The notes: generated by a model not told the origin, from the letters alone. Shown: positions 20,460 through 32,375, counted from the stretch's first letter. The stretch is DNA of 64,000 nucleotides from Eucommia ulmoides (GCA_016647705.1 CM028338.1:12678240-12742239), one strand, 5' to 3'. Numbers and translations: made by a program.

Positions 20460-21900
20460 TCAGGCCTCCAATACCAGTTGGAGTGCAAATCTTGTCCCAA
20501 TTGATAAGGTGGAATTTCTTGCAATTATCCGAATCTCCCCAAAGAAATTTCTGGTAAGTTTAGCAATCTTGTCACACAGTTTAAGGGGGAGGGGATTAGT
20601 TTGCATACAATATAAAGGAATTGAAGTTAACACCGATTTGACCAAAGTGGCTCTACCTGCAATAGATAAATTTTTAGCTTTCCAATTAGACAATATTTTC
20701 TGCATTTTTTCCAAGATGAAATTAAATTGGTTCCGATTAAAATGTTTGTGAATAAGCGGGGATCCAAGGTAAGTTCCTAGATTTTTGCAAATACGGATCC
20801 CCAGTCCACGACTCAACTCTCGGGTAAGATTGTGACTAACCTTGGGTGCCACGAAAAATATGGATTTTTCAAGATTAATTTCCAGCCTCGACGCAGTTGA
20901 GAAAGCGGCCAGGGTACTGGAAATTGAATCGCAACTCCCTTTGTTCACCTTAGCGAAAATGAGGATGTCATTAGCAAATAAGAGGTGGGAAATGCAAGGT
21001 CCATTCTTGGCCACTTTAAGGCTCTTCCATATCCTTTGAGACACTTTCTCATTAATTAAATAAGATAATCTTTCTATACACAACACAAACAAATAAGGAG
21101 AAATGGGATCGCCTTGGCGAATACCTCTTTTGGGGGAAAACCCCTCAAGGGGATTCCATTCCATAAAATTCTAGTGGAAGCATTTCTCATACAATTCATG
21201 ACAAGTTCAATCCAAGTGGGAGGAAGATTGAAAAACACAAGTGTATTTTCGAGGAAATCCCAGTTTAATTTATCATAAGTTTTTTCTAAGTCAATTTTGA
21301 CAATCATACCCCCTTTCTTGTTTTTAGAGTTTTTAAGTTTGTGGAGCATCTCTTGGCCAATAATATTGTTATCAATAGTATGCTTACCTAGAATAAAGCT
21401 GCTTTGTAAGGGGCCAACAATCTGAGTCAGCAAGGGTCATAATCTAGCAACCAAGATTTTAGTAACCAACTTTATAAGGAAAGATGCATAAACTGATGGG
21501 ACGAAACTAGTTCATTTTTTTCGGAATATCAACCTTCGGGATAAGCACTATGAGGGTCTCATTCATTTTAGGTGGCATGACTCTATTAGAAAAACAAATA
21601 TTAACGAAGTTTCATAGGAGGTTGCCCACCATATCCCAGTTCCTCTTATAGAAGATAACTTGGTAACCATCAGATCCCAGGGCTTTAAGGTCCCCTATAT
21701 TAAACAGGTTCCATTTAATTTCTTCATCCTCTGGCACCGAGCATAGGAAGGGATGATCACAGGGTTAGATAGGGTGGACACAGACCATATTCTCAATGGC
21801 AGAACATGTTCTGTTAGGGGGGTTCTCACAAAAAAGATCTTGAAAGAATCCTTTGACATGAAGCGTAATGTCCTATTGACTATCCAACCACACATCAAGA
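20460..21900 (-). pseudogene. LINE reverse transcriptase
   Basis: Frame 21433-21074 has SSFILGKHTIDNNIIGQEMLH and the KIDLEKTYDKLNWDFL block. Frame 21164-20460 has GIRQGDPISPYLFVLCIERLS, then the catalytic region as FANDILIFAK, where FADD is normal, so the first Asp of the pair is Asn. It continues into the LEINLEKS, YLGSPL and GRATLVKSVL blocks. Frames change near 21164. The element cannot be active. Confidence 0.88.
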
Positions 21901-22124
21901 TTATTTTTAATCATTGACACTTTGTTCTTCTTCCGTCTTTGGTTAGTGGAAACATGGAAGAACCTAGTGTTCTTATCCCCAGTAGCTAGCCAATTAATTC
22001 TAGATTTTTGGTGCCAAAATGTTTCCACTTTTTTTTCAGGATATCAGCATACTCTTTTTTGAGATTTCTTTCTAGAATATCCAGCCAACTGGAAAATTTA
22101 GATTCCTGGTAAATTTGAATCCCT

Positions 22125-23082
22125 TTAATTCTGGCCATGAGGTGATTTTTGGTTTTGAAAATATTTCCAAAAAACGTCTTTGTTCCATTTTAGGATTTCC
22201 TTCGTGAAATTGTCTAAGTTACTGATTAAAAGGTCATTATCCCTAGTCCAGTTATTTTCCAAGAAGGGTTTGAAGCTAGGGTGTTCAAGCCACATAGCCT
22301 CAAACCAAAAATGGAGAGATTCAAAGGCCAGCTTAATCCCAAAAACATGAATTAAAATAGAAGAGTGATCAGAATACGTACGAGGCAGATTTTCCACCCT
22401 AACATCAGGGAAAGAGGAGCACCAGCTAGCATTAGGTAAGGCACGATCAAGCCTCTTAGGAACCCTTAGCCCATGAATATTAGGGATAGACCATGTTATG
22501 GTAGATCCACTTGCTCCCAGGTCATTCAAATCGCATGAGGAGATAATAGCATTAAACGCATTAATGCGACGAATGTCCTGGTTACTCGCAGATTCAGATT
22601 TCTCAAGTTGGGAGCTAATGTCATTGAAATCTCCCGCAGCCAACCATGGAGAATCATTGATATGGGAGAAGTTATTCAGCTCCTCCCAGAGGTCTCTTAT
22701 CCTACTGGGGTTCGGGTTTCCATAGACTACCGAAAACACCCAATCATTGAAGCCCACCTTCGAAATCTTAGCATGAATAACTTGATTAGTGACATGAAGT
22801 TAGCTTACCGAAACTTCTTCTAAGCGCCAAAGCACCCAAATGCCTCTAGATCGGCTGATGGGATCAACATGAGTAGCCGCCGTCAACCCCAAGGAAACGT
22901 AGAATTACCCATTTTACCAAAGTCCACTTTGGCCTCAGTTGGCACAACAAGCTTTGGCTTTTTAGAAACAAATAAATCGCGAAAAACATTTCAGAATTGG
23001 CCATTCTCGGCACCTCGGCAGTTCCAAACAAGAATCCGCATGGATATTTTAGAGGGAAGGCTTGGCAAGGGCTCACGTTCAT
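22125..23082 (-). pseudogene. LINE endonuclease domain
   Basis: The N-part lies near 23030-22864 with a WNCRGA-type start block and breaks. Frame 22757-22125 contains FSVVYGNPNPSRIRDLWEEL, the AAGDFND block, LDRALPNASW and YSDHSSI. These are the conserved blocks of the endonuclease that nicks target DNA in LINEs. Confidence 0.85.
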
Positions 23083-23089
23083 TGAGCTT

Positions 23090-23635
23090 CAGCAGGTGCT
23101 TGCACCTCATCACTAGCATGTCCCATTCATGTATGCTCTCCATCGAGAGCTCCATGAACGGTGGCTTTGGTACTCACATCTCCATGAGTTTCACGAATAG
23201 TCTGACCTCGTCCACCAGCCAGAATACTTCCACACATTGGATCAGATCCTCCAATTGTTCTATGAACAGAGAGAATGGAAATCGTTGAAGGAGATTTGTT
23301 CGTACCTCCACCATAATTTGGTCTTAGGTTAAGTTGATCGTCAGGGAATTATGGTGGGTAAGGTGATGGATTAGTGGGAGGCAATTTGGCCAGAGCTTGA
23401 GATGATGAAGAAAGAGGATTTGGATATTCTCTGCATGCCACTTTGCCCTTGTCAGAGTTCTTCTTCACCCAACCACCATGGTTAGGGGTTGTAGTTGAGT
23501 TATTAACCCCATTGGCCTTTTGGGCCTTCTCCTTGACCATCTGTTTCCCTTCATTTCTAGACCCATTTTTAGTGGGTTTGGTCTCTTGGGATTTGCCTGC
23601 CCTTATTCTCGCCCCAAGGGTTTAATTATGAAACG
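23090..23635 (-). pseudogene. LINE ORF1 C-terminal part
   Basis: Low-complexity minus-strand sequence with Asn/Thr/Pro/Gly-rich frames (NNSTTTPNHGGWVKKNSDKG, 23540-23349) directly precedes the ORF2 start. This is typical of the C-terminal tail of plant LINE ORF1. The 5' part of the element is not visible beyond about 23640. Confidence 0.55.
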
Positions 23636-23640
23636 TCCAA

Positions 23641-25200
23641 TTCCATGCTCTAAGTGAGTACGAAACATCCAATGCAAGCAAATGTTACCTAAGAAATAAC
23701 CACTTAATTTTTAACTACTAAAATTTTAAGTGTTGAAAATTAAGTATTTAAATTTTAATGATTAAAAATATGAGAAGGTTGTTCAATAATATTAAAATTT
23801 TAAATGCTGATTTTTTTATTTTTATTTTGTTTGATATGTACAAAATTTGAATGCTAAAAATTGTTTAATTTACATAACTATCATCGAATCAAAATAATAC
23901 AAAAAATAAAACATAAATAAATGGAAAACGAAACAATAAAATAAAAACACTACCAATAACATCCAAAAAAAAATTCAAATATATAAATTATCACAAGTCA
24001 ACAATAACATAGAGTTCAAAAAAATAAATTAAGTCCAAAAATTATACAATTCAATTCAAATTCTGGGATGCTCCCGGATTCCAACATGTCATTGAAAACC
24101 TCAAGTGCGTAAAGGCACACATAGGTATAAAGTGGTTGATGATTTTGAGTATTTTTACATGAATATTCCTTCTTTTGAAAAGATGAGACAACGACAACAA
24201 TTGTGAGTCGTACAACAATGATTTCAAGCCCTAAAATTCCCAAATTGACTTCTTCAATCTATGTGATTGAATTCTGGCATGCTCCCGGATTCCAACATGT
24301 CATTGAAAACCTCAAGTGCCTAAAGGCACACCTGAATATAAAGTGGTTGATAGTTTTGAGTATTTTTACATGAATATTCCGTCTTTTGAAAAGACGAGAC
24401 AAGGAAACAAATGTGAGCCGAACAACAATGATTTCAAGCCCTAAAATTCCCAAATTGACTTCTTCAATCTATGCGTATTGTTATGAAATCAAAATCAAAA
24501 TAAACAAGCACCAACATTTTGATTCAAGCACCAGATTTTGTTGTGTATTCTAACAAGCACATATTTAGTTGTGTATGCAAACGTTTTAAACAAGCATGTG
24601 TATTCAAGGACAAGGACAAGTACAAGAACGCAAAGTAGAAATTTCAGATTTCGGATTTCGTTGTTGAAGAACAAAGAACAACAAAAGAAAAATCTGAATG
24701 AAAAATAAAAATCTCGAGTTGAAGAAATGAAAAACTTCAGATTTTAAGAAGAACATAGCATGTTGAAGAAACGAAAAACTCTCGAGTTGAACTCTTGCCG
24801 CCGCTTCTCTTTTCTCTGCTCAACGAAGATCTCTTGCCTACGCTTCTCTTTTCTCTGCCTTTTCTTCTCTGAGCGAAATTAACAATTGAGAAGTGAGAAA
24901 CCCTACCCAAAATGAAGGGCAAAATTGTCAAAATATAATATTTTTAATTGGAAAGAGTTGAGCGCATTCTGTGCAATAAAATAAGCAAAGGGGTCTTTCC
25001 TGAATTTTTCCCTTAATTGTTTACTTAATTTTTAAGTTAACTTAATTAATTAAATAATTTTAATTACATTTATTAAATACATTTAGTTAATTAAATACTT
25101 AATATACTCAATTTTAATTACTTAATTTTATTATCAAATATTTCGTGTCTTTGCGCGACCTGCTGCGATGAGCTAGTTAAAAAATTACGCGAGAGCAATA
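23641..25200. other. Non-coding AT-rich region, possible non-autonomous DNA transposon
   Basis: No gene. Both ends are rich in TTAAGT/ACTTAA-type motifs (23695-23790 and 25005-25140) in opposite orientation, which recalls subterminal repeats of a DNA transposon. I could not define terminal inverted repeats or a target duplication. A CT-rich stretch near 24790-24880 resembles a plant 5' leader. A 211-bp tandem duplication lies inside (separate entry). Confidence 0.3.
24060..24478. repeat. Tandem duplication, 211-bp period, two copies
   Basis: ATTCTGGGATGCTCCCGGAT at 24060 recurs as ATTCTGGCATGCTCCCGGAT at 24271, and similarity continues through both copies to TTCTTCAATCTATG near 24472. Minus-strand frames of about 65-75 residues exist in both copies because of the repeat. 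I see no sign that they are coding. Confidence 0.85.
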
Positions 25201-25326
25201 TGCATTGATTTTTAGGGCCATGAATAAGATTAAAGTCTCAAAATTTAAGCCCGTTCATTTTTACGTCAAACTTGAGCATGATTATTTTTATTTAGGCCCG
25301 ACCCGGTTCTATCCGGCCACACACAC

Positions 25327-25384
25327 ATATATATATATATAAAAGATAAATTAAAAAGTTAAAGAATGAAAATAAAACTTTAAA

Positions 25385-25425
<41 letters not shown>
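25327..25425. repeat. Two (AT)n microsatellites (25327-25340 and 25389-25425)
   Basis: Uninterrupted AT units seen directly, separated by A-rich sequence. T-rich and A-rich sequence without genes follows to about 25870. Confidence 0.9.
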
Positions 25426-25426
<1 letters not shown>

Positions 25427-26048
25427 TTTTTGTATTTTTTAAATTCTTTTTCTTTATCAAAACATATTTTTAGATTTTTTTTTTTTTATTTGCATTTGTT
25501 TTTCTAGTTTTTATTTTTGATTTTTTTCTTTGCTTCTGCTTGATTAAAAAAATAAAAAATAAAAAATACAGAATAAAAGTAAAAAATTTAAGAAATAAAA
25601 AAGTTAGTAAACAAAAAAGCGACGGAGGGGGAAAGTATAAAAAACAAATATGAAATAAGCAACAAAACATATATGTTGTGATAGTATTTTTGTCAATAAA
25701 ATATGTCTTAGTTACCAAATTAAAAAATAAAAGATGTTTTAAATATTATAAAAATGATAAAAAATGTCTTTCATATTTGTCGAAGACTCGAAATAACAGA
25801 AGGGCAGGGTTTAAACTGTTACTTAATTCTGTTTGGTTGTATGATAGCTTGCCACAGTAAATTAGAATTGCGGGCTTAGGACAGGACAATGTGGGCGCAA
25901 ATGGACTAAGCCGAAGGCCCAATGTGAAAACGTAATTTTTAAGGCGGACAACGTGAAAAGGCCTAATGTTAACCCAAAAGAATTCCCCAAAATTGTACAC
26001 AAATGATTCGGAGGAAAGAATATTCATCCGGTCAGACTCTCATGTGTG
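25426..26048. other. No gene seen
   Basis: A/T homopolymer-rich to 25780, then mixed sequence. Short frames on both strands show no recognisable protein. Confidence 0.5.
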
Positions 26049-26056
26049 CTTTAAAT

Positions 26057-26523
26057 TAGGGGTGTTCGGCCTGGGGTCCGTCCAGTCGGTCCAAGTTTGT
26101 TGGCTATTTTTTAGGGTTCGGGTTTGAAGCTTAAGCTCATAGATAGGGACAACCCATCCAATTATTAAAATAAAATTATATTTAAAATAAATAAATTATA
26201 ATGGTTATCTAATGAACCTCGCAAATAGACGTCTAGTGTTTAAACTTCATTTTCACTTAGAATAGTTGTATAGATTATACCTTATTTAAAAAAGTATGTA
26301 ATTTAATTTTAAAAAAATATTAATTATTTGAAAAAAAAAAAAAATAGGGTTATACTAGCACTAGGCTCAGGCTTGGGTTTTATGTATTTTACAATGGGCG
26401 TGCTTGGACAGAGAAATAGGGTTTGATGTCCAAACTAGTCCTAGCTTCAACCCTATAGATTTGTATAATTCATTAGGTTGAACCCAACTTAAACTCGACC
26501 CAGTCCAACCATAAACACCCCTA
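26057..26523. mobile_element. hAT-type MITE with perfect 8-bp target duplication
   Basis: The element begins TAGGGGTGT and ends ACACCCCTA, perfect terminal inverted repeats. It is flanked on both sides by CTTTAAAT (26049-26056 and 26524-26531). An 8-bp duplication is the signature of hAT transposases. At 467 bp without an ORF it is a non-autonomous MITE. The interior has an ACTAGTCCTAGC-like Gly/Pro-codon-free, AT-rich core. Confidence 0.85.
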
Positions 26524-26628
26524 CTTTAAATTGGACCTTGTCCTTTCCTGTGTAGCCCCAAATAGTCATTTTGTCCTTTTAATTTGTATATCATCGATTT
26601 TCTAAGAAGAGGAAAATACATACATTTG

Positions 26629-27164
26629 GGTTGCATTTGGGTAACAGATTTTTAAATGATGGGATTTCAAAATTCAGGATTTTGAAATCCTATTATTTAC
26701 AAATTCCTTATTTGAATAACTATTTTAGGCGAAAAATTTGATCGTGTAATTTTATGATTCTCTATTTGGATAAGTAAAATATCTGTAAATATAATTTAGA
26801 AATCATTGAATTTTAAAGAGTTATTGCATATTTTCTTTTCATATTTCTTCTAAGATAACCACCATCACTGACATGGTCGGGAATAGCGGCAGCGGTTGGT
26901 GGTTGTGGCAGTGGTCGATGACCAGATCTGGAGGGTAGAAGAAATGAGCTAAAAAATCGCTACTTGGAGGATTTGTAAATAACACCTAAAAAAAAGGATT
27001 TAGAAATTCTTCTTTTACCCTATTTTTTTTAGATCTAATGGATTTTACAAATTCCTCTTAATAAATACCCAAATAAGGGATTTGTCAAAAAAAATAAAAA
27101 ATTAATAAATCAAATCCTTTGAGCAAATCAAAATTCTCCCCAAATCCTTTATCCAAATGCAACC
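26629..27164. mobile_element. MITE-like element with GGTTGCATTTGG inverted repeats
   Basis: GGTTGCATTTGG at 26629-26640 is matched by CCAAATGCAACC at 27153-27164. The inverted similarity extends inward with mismatches (both ends carry GATTT-rich subterminal sequence). Length is 536 bp with no ORF. No clean target duplication is visible, so the superfamily is uncertain. Confidence 0.65.
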
Positions 27165-27554
27165 TTAAGATTTTTACCACTAACACCCTCTTATCTTTGA
27201 GATTGAAATTACAAGAATTATCTATTTTTTATTAAATACTAGGGCAAATTTTAATTTGTGACTTTTTAAATATTGGGCGATTTCTATATTGTTCAATATA
27301 TTTGATGCATTTTAGCAGTTAAATTAGATGGAATAAGAATAAATTTATAATTTATATTTTTTAATTTTTAATTTTATTTATTTTTATTCCTTTCTTTCGT
27401 TTTCTTTTTTTCTTTCTTTTTCTTTTGTTCATGGAGTTCTTCTGCCATTGTTGATTCAATTGGAGGTTGGATTTTGGAGAGGATTTGAAATTAGATTTCG
27501 GCATAGCGGGCATATGGAGATTGGGTTTCGGAAAATTGGGTTTCGGTTTTAATG
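27165..27554. other. No gene seen
   Basis: AT-rich then CT-rich sequence. The part at 27440-27545 has repeated GGATTTCGG-like words but no clear protein. Confidence 0.45.
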
Positions 27555-28139
27555 ATAAAAATTGTTGATGCCCGAAATAGTTCAGATGACAACAAAAAAA
27601 TGAAGGTCATTCAAGAAAAGATTGAGAATCGCTTAGAGCAGGCAAAAGAGTCATGCGGACAAAGATAAAAGCGAGTTGGACTTCAAGGTAAGGTGATTAT
27701 GTATATCTCAGTTGGAAGGAATAATGAGATTTGGGAAGAAGGTAAAGTTGAGTTCGAGGAACATTGAGTCATATAAGATTTTGAAACGGGCTTGTACCGT
27801 AGCGTATCACAGGTAGAATTGTATAGACTGCACAATACTTTTTTATGTTTTGATGCTTAGGAAGTATGTGCTAGACTCTTCACACGTATTGAGTTCTCAA
27901 GCAATCAAATTGAAAGAGAACTTGTCCTATGTTGAGGAGACAGTACAATTTTTATTTATTTATCATAAAGACTAAGTGCTGAGAACCAAAATGATTTCAT
28001 TGATTGAAGTGTTGCGGCACAATCATTCTTATAAGAGGCAACATGGGAAAAAGTAGAGGATATGAAGACTAAATACGCAGACTTGTTTGTTTAAGGTAAG
28101 TAAATTTTGGGACAAAATTTCTTTTAGGGGGGAAAGGAG
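27555..28139 (+). pseudogene. Chromovirus-like Ty3/Gypsy integrase tail with polypurine tract
   Basis: Broken plus-strand frames retain the order of a chromovirus integrase C-terminus: a KIENRLEQAKES helix (about 27625), a VSQVELYRLH block (27800), IEFSSNQIERELVLC (27895) and, at the end, EATWEKVEDMKTKYADLF (28039-28092). That last part is the characteristic tail of Tekay/CRM-type chromodomain elements. The purine run AGGGGGGAAAG (about 28126-28136) is the polypurine tract. Everything upstream of the integrase tail is missing. Confidence 0.65.
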
Positions 28140-28215
28140 CGTAAGATCCAATTTTGTATATGCATATTTTTATTTGCATTTCATAACATTTAGAAAATAT
28201 TTGAGCCCGTGTTAC
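28140..28215 (+). repeat. Start of the chromovirus 3' LTR, truncated
   Basis: Directly after the polypurine tract comes CGTAAGATCCAATTTTG, similar to the TGTAAGACCC start of many Gypsy LTRs with a TG to CG change. LTR-like sequence gives way to helicase-like sequence near 28216, so most of the LTR is lost. Confidence 0.45.
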
Positions 28216-29345
28216 GAGATACTTACGGTAATGCAAAGCCATTTGATGATATTCACTGTTGTTCTTAGAGTATACTTTCAACAAATTTTACATGTCATAC
28301 CTAAAGGTATCGGTCAACAAATTCTGGTTGCGTCATTGAGACATTCATTTGTTTGGAAAGATATACTTGTCTTGAATTTGAATTAGAATATGCGCTTAAA
28401 TAGTACTAACATTCAAAATGCAATGTTCTCAAGATATTTACTTCAGGTAATATTTTATTTTAAACATTTTTTTTTATAGTAATTCATTTGAAATAGATTC
28501 CTTATATAGATATTCGGACTAAATTATTCATTTATATTTTTTTCAAAAAAAAGGAAAAAATAGGTTGGAAATGATCCACGTAAAATGGTAAAGTTTTCGT
28601 CAACAATACGCATATGTCATAATGTGCGTGAACTAATATTTTCGGTTTATCCATATCTAGATACATCCGATGTTGCTACCCATACCTTTCTAACCGAACA
28701 TTCCATTCTGTTTATAAAAAATGACTACGTTGGTTTTATACATCCAGTCACCATAAGTATTTTTCCCAGAGAAATGATTGCATATTTGGTTACGGACAAA
28801 ATGTATGAAGATGATGAAATCGATCATGAAATTACGAATCGTTATCCTAGTAAGTACTTAAATTCTTTAGATCTTCCAGGATTACGCCTCTACTCAAGTT
28901 TGATTTCAAAATTGGATGTCCAGTTATGTTATTGAGAAATATCGCGTCAAATGATAGACTTTGTAATGACACACAATTAATGGTTGTCAGGTGCTCTTTA
29001 CGTATAATCAAAACTCGAATATTATCGGGGATAAAGCGAGAAATTTGGCATTCATTATGAGAACATCCTTGATGCTATCGTCTTTTAAATTTCCTTTTCA
29101 AATGACATGATGTCAGTACCCAATTCATTTGGCATATCCTATGATGATAAAAAAAAAAAAAAAAAATTAAAAAAATCACAAGGACAATCAATAACAGTTG
29201 TTGTAATTAATTGGATTACACCAGTTTTTAGTCAAAATATGTGGCCTTATCAAAATATACATTCTTTGATCGATTAAGTGTATTTCTTTTTGAAGATGAA
29301 TCTCTATCCACAACAAATATTGTGTATCCAGAAATATTATTGTAA
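28216..29345 (+). pseudogene. Helitron/PIF1-type helicase C-terminal fragment
   Basis: The plus strand has, in order, FQQILHVIPKGIGQQ (near 28275), an NMRL block (28390), a frame 28585-28935 with [14 protein letters not shown], then broken segments equivalent to the NGTRL and IPRI region. YVALSKY lies near 29240, and TNIVYPEIL near 29320. These are the late blocks of the PIF1-like helicase of plant Helitrons, where YVALSRV and NVVY are usual. Introns or deletions separate the pieces. The Rep domain and Helitron termini are not seen. A host PIF1 gene fragment is possible but less likely. Confidence 0.6.
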
Positions 29346-31189
29346 TTATCTCAAATTGTTTTCTTTAAATTTTTACTGAAATTCTCAATTTATAAAAAAT
29401 GATCTGGATATTTTGCCATCAAATTTAGATTTCAATTTGATTTAATTGTTCATAGAGATGTTATATTTTATATTTTATTATATTCAAAATAGTATATTTA
29501 GGCTAGTAAATAAATAAACCACATCTTAGAGATAAAGTTCAAAACTTGTCACTATTTAAATCAAGTAAATACTAATATAATTACTAATTAGACCAATTAA
29601 TAATCTGGAAAAAAAATAAAAGACTAGAGAGAAGCATAAATGAGTAAGAGATGAGGATTCACCGCCGTAATTTGGCGCGTATGTTTGGTCAGAGGAAGTG
29701 ATGCAAGTAAGGACGAGACTCGGACAACCTTCTTTCATAAATTTTTGGCTCCGGTGAAACGTCCTTATCATTTGTCGTTGAAAGAAAGGTACGCCAACAC
29801 CGTACCGGCCGTACAATCCTTTTCTTTGCATTTGAAAATTAAATTATTTATGTGTTTTCACTTAATAATATATAAAATTTGCATACAAGCTTGCATGTTG
29901 CATCATACCATATACTATGTTCAATTATATTTCTTTAATTTATTTGGATTTATATTCTGGGTTTTCTTTTGGAGGCTTTTCCTTTTTATATATAAGACCT
30001 GCATATAGGGCGGTATTAAAAAAAAAAAATTATAATATATTTTTAATATTGAGAGATAAAATATTTACGTATTATTTGATTACTTTGATAACAATATTTG
30101 AGAACTGATGCATAAATTTTATTGAGTAATGATATTTTATAAATAACTAAAATAAATATATTATTAAAAATTACCTAAATGATCATAAAAGTGAAATAAT
30201 ATTTCTACAAATTAATTTTTACTGATATATTATAAAATAACAAATAAATAACCATAAATTAAGATTAATTTTATCAATTTTTGTCAATCTAATAAATTTT
30301 AATTTAAATAATTTATATCGTATCTAATTTTCTTTTTGTTAAAAATATTTGTTCAATCATAGTTATTTTTTAAGTGATTAAAATGTGCATTCGGAAAATT
30401 AATCATATATTTATGCATTATTTTTTTTTTTAAATATAACTAAAGAAAAAGGAGAGAGAAATTGAGCGGATCACTCATTATTTGATTTATATAAAAAATA
30501 AAATAAAAAAATATAAGAGCTCATCTCCTACCTAATTAGTTTATATCATATTTAATTTATTTTGGGTTGGAAATATTTTTTCAACCACAATTATTTCTTA
30601 AGTGATTTAAAATGTGCACCAATGAAATTAATCATATATTTGTGCATTAATTAAAAAATAAAAATCAAATATAACTAAAATGAAAAAAATGAAGAAATTG
30701 AGTAAAACACTCATTATTTGATATATAAAAAACAAAAATTAAAAATAAAATAAATAAGAATTCAAAAAAAAATGCTTGAAAGAGCTATTCTCCAATTTCA
30801 TTGAAATTTTCTTTCCCCTTTCCCTTTTAAGTGTTAATATTAAATTATATTTTTATACAAAAAACAAATTTTCATAGTATTTTTTTTTGAGTTATTAAAA
30901 AAATTTACTTCATTAGTAAAATATATTATTAATTATTGAAAATTAATATTTTTAAAAATACAACCACATAATGCACCATAAACACTAATAAATATGATCA
31001 AGCCAAGAAAATATTTCTTAAATCATTAGTGGTAGTTAATTCAATTATATTTTTTAATTAATGAATTAACATGTCTTTTTACAAATCGTTCTAAAATTCC
31101 TTCTCATTTTACGAATTGCAGTGACCTTTCTCATCTTTTTTGGGTCTATTATCAAAAACGTCCATCGATTAAACTTTTGGCCAATATCA
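29346..31189. other. No gene seen; very AT-rich
   Basis: Only short frames without recognisable content, including one at 29685-30008. A long A/T-rich interval with a tandem duplication (30310-30770) fills most of it. Confidence 0.5.
30310..30770. repeat. Diverged tandem duplication, period about 230 bp
   Basis: Words such as TTATTTTTTAAGTGATTAAA and AATTAATCATATATTTATGC near 30365-30415 recur near 30590-30650. CACTCATTATTTGAT occurs at about 30470 and 30708. Two diverged copies, non-coding. Confidence 0.7.
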
Positions 31190-31521
31190 CACTTTCATTG
31201 ACAAGGGACGAAAAAATTATATTTTGCAACGCTCCTGCAAGTCAAAGTTTGCAAAAACGAAAGGTTTAAAATGACAGCGGTACGGAGTCAGCAAAAAAAT
31301 TTCTGACGTGAGAATAAATCAATATATCCTAGAATTGTAAAAAGTTATGTTATCTCTATCATTAGAATTTTTTTTCCAGTATTTATACCTGTGTTTACTT
31401 GTCAAGTTTCCTGGTTTCTTGCATCATGTCTATAAATAGTTAGCTAGTAATAAACTGACCATTTCACCCACGTCAGCCAACTGGCGTAACTAGTCCAACG
31501 TTGTCATCGTTGGTAGGTTAT
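31190..31521 (-). repeat. Left part of an older Tat LTR, split by the tandem insertion
   Basis: GGAGTCAGC then CTGACGTGAGAATAAATCAA (around 31285-31325) matches the same part of LTR1 (GTTAGC, CCGACGTGAGAATAAGTTAA). The matching right part is at 52439-52665. The two pieces together make about 560 bp, close to the 580-658 bp of LTR2 and LTR1. A TATAAATA at 31431 would be its TATA box if used in the plus direction. The exact left end is uncertain. Confidence 0.5.
31517..31521. repeat. Left target-site duplication GTTAT of the tandem Tat structure
   Basis: GTTAT precedes LTR1 (starting TGATGATGTC) and recurs at 52434-52438 after LTR3 (ending CACATCA). Neither side of LTR2 carries it. This shows that the whole 20.9-kb block derives from one integration. 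Confidence 0.88.
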
Positions 31522-32179
31522 TGATGATGTCAAAAATTCTCTGTCACGTGTCAAGCTCCGCACGTATCAAAAAATCTTTCGTCTTCCTTCTCTATCTGCA
31601 AAATTGTGAATTCTAATGGGGGACACCGGTGTGGTGTTAGCCAAAGAACCTCCGACGTGAGAATAAGTTAATCTGAATATAGTGAGAATAAATTGCACAC
31701 ACAAATCATAGACTGTATTATCAGTTACCTTCTACCCCTTTTTATAGAGTGATTAGCTTGTTACTATATGAATGGAGAGATCATTCAGTTACTCATATCT
31801 CTCTGCCGTTACCTAGAATAGTCATTATCCCCATAATTATGGGAGAATCTCTGTAACAGTCCCCATTACTTACGAGCCGTTACAGTTAATTCAAACTTAT
31901 TCTGATGTATATAGGTTTGATTGAAACTTTGAGATGACTGGTTTCCTCTTTGGCTGTTGACACCTTGGGCTTATACATATCCAAATATGGGCCTTATCAA
32001 GTGACTGCCCATATATTTATAAAGATCACCAAATCAGTGTTTGAATCATGGGCTTATACTGCCTCAGCCCACTTGATAGGAGGGTTTACCTGACTCCAAT
32101 TCGGAGCCCATATAACGAATCCGACCCGTTAAGGATTTTATACCTAGTTTAGTTTGGGGCGGGAGTTTTACACACATCA
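31522..32179 (-). repeat. Tat LTR1
   Basis: 658 bp, TGATGATGTC to CACACATCA. Primer and polypurine signals indicate that it is a 3' LTR in element (minus) orientation. Directly to its right, the minus strand reads AATAGGGCAAA, a weak polypurine tract. Confidence 0.9.
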
Positions 32180-32375
32180 TTTGCCCTATTGACTTTTGTG
32201 ACGATTCAGACGAAGAGAAACGAAAGATCACTTCTTCCTTAAGTAATTTCTTTCTTTCATCCCTTCGATTCTCGACATTTTCCTTCGCATTTTGGGTTGC
32301 TATTCATTGTTTTGAAAAATGTCCTCAAATCAATAAATAAACTCTATCGAAGTGGGCTCATTGTCAAATCCTATA

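Larger units (their letters stand above)
18982..23640 (-). mobile_element. LINE (non-LTR retrotransposon), 3' end at left
   Basis: On the minus strand from right to left: the end of an ORF1, an apurinic endonuclease-like domain, reverse transcriptase, a zinc-finger-like RT-associated domain and RNase H. This is the plant L1-type LINE order. A T17 run at 18982-18998 is the 3' poly(A) tail read on the plus strand. Length (about 4.6 kb) suggests 5' truncation within ORF1. Many frameshifts. No target duplication was found by eye. Confidence 0.85.

Noticed and set aside
28585-28935. A 116-codon plus-strand ORF as an intact host gene
   Set aside because: Flanking broken frames continue the same helicase block order, so it is one piece of a decayed helicase.
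31431-31438. TATAAATA as a host gene promoter upstream of the Tat block
   Set aside because: The flank resembles a Tat LTR, and no host gene follows on either side of the insertion.
32180-32200. Primer-binding site to the right of LTR1 for a plus-strand Tat element
   Set aside because: TTTGCCCTATTG does not begin with TGG and matches no usual tRNA 3' end. A good primer site lies instead on the minus strand beside LTR2 and LTR3.
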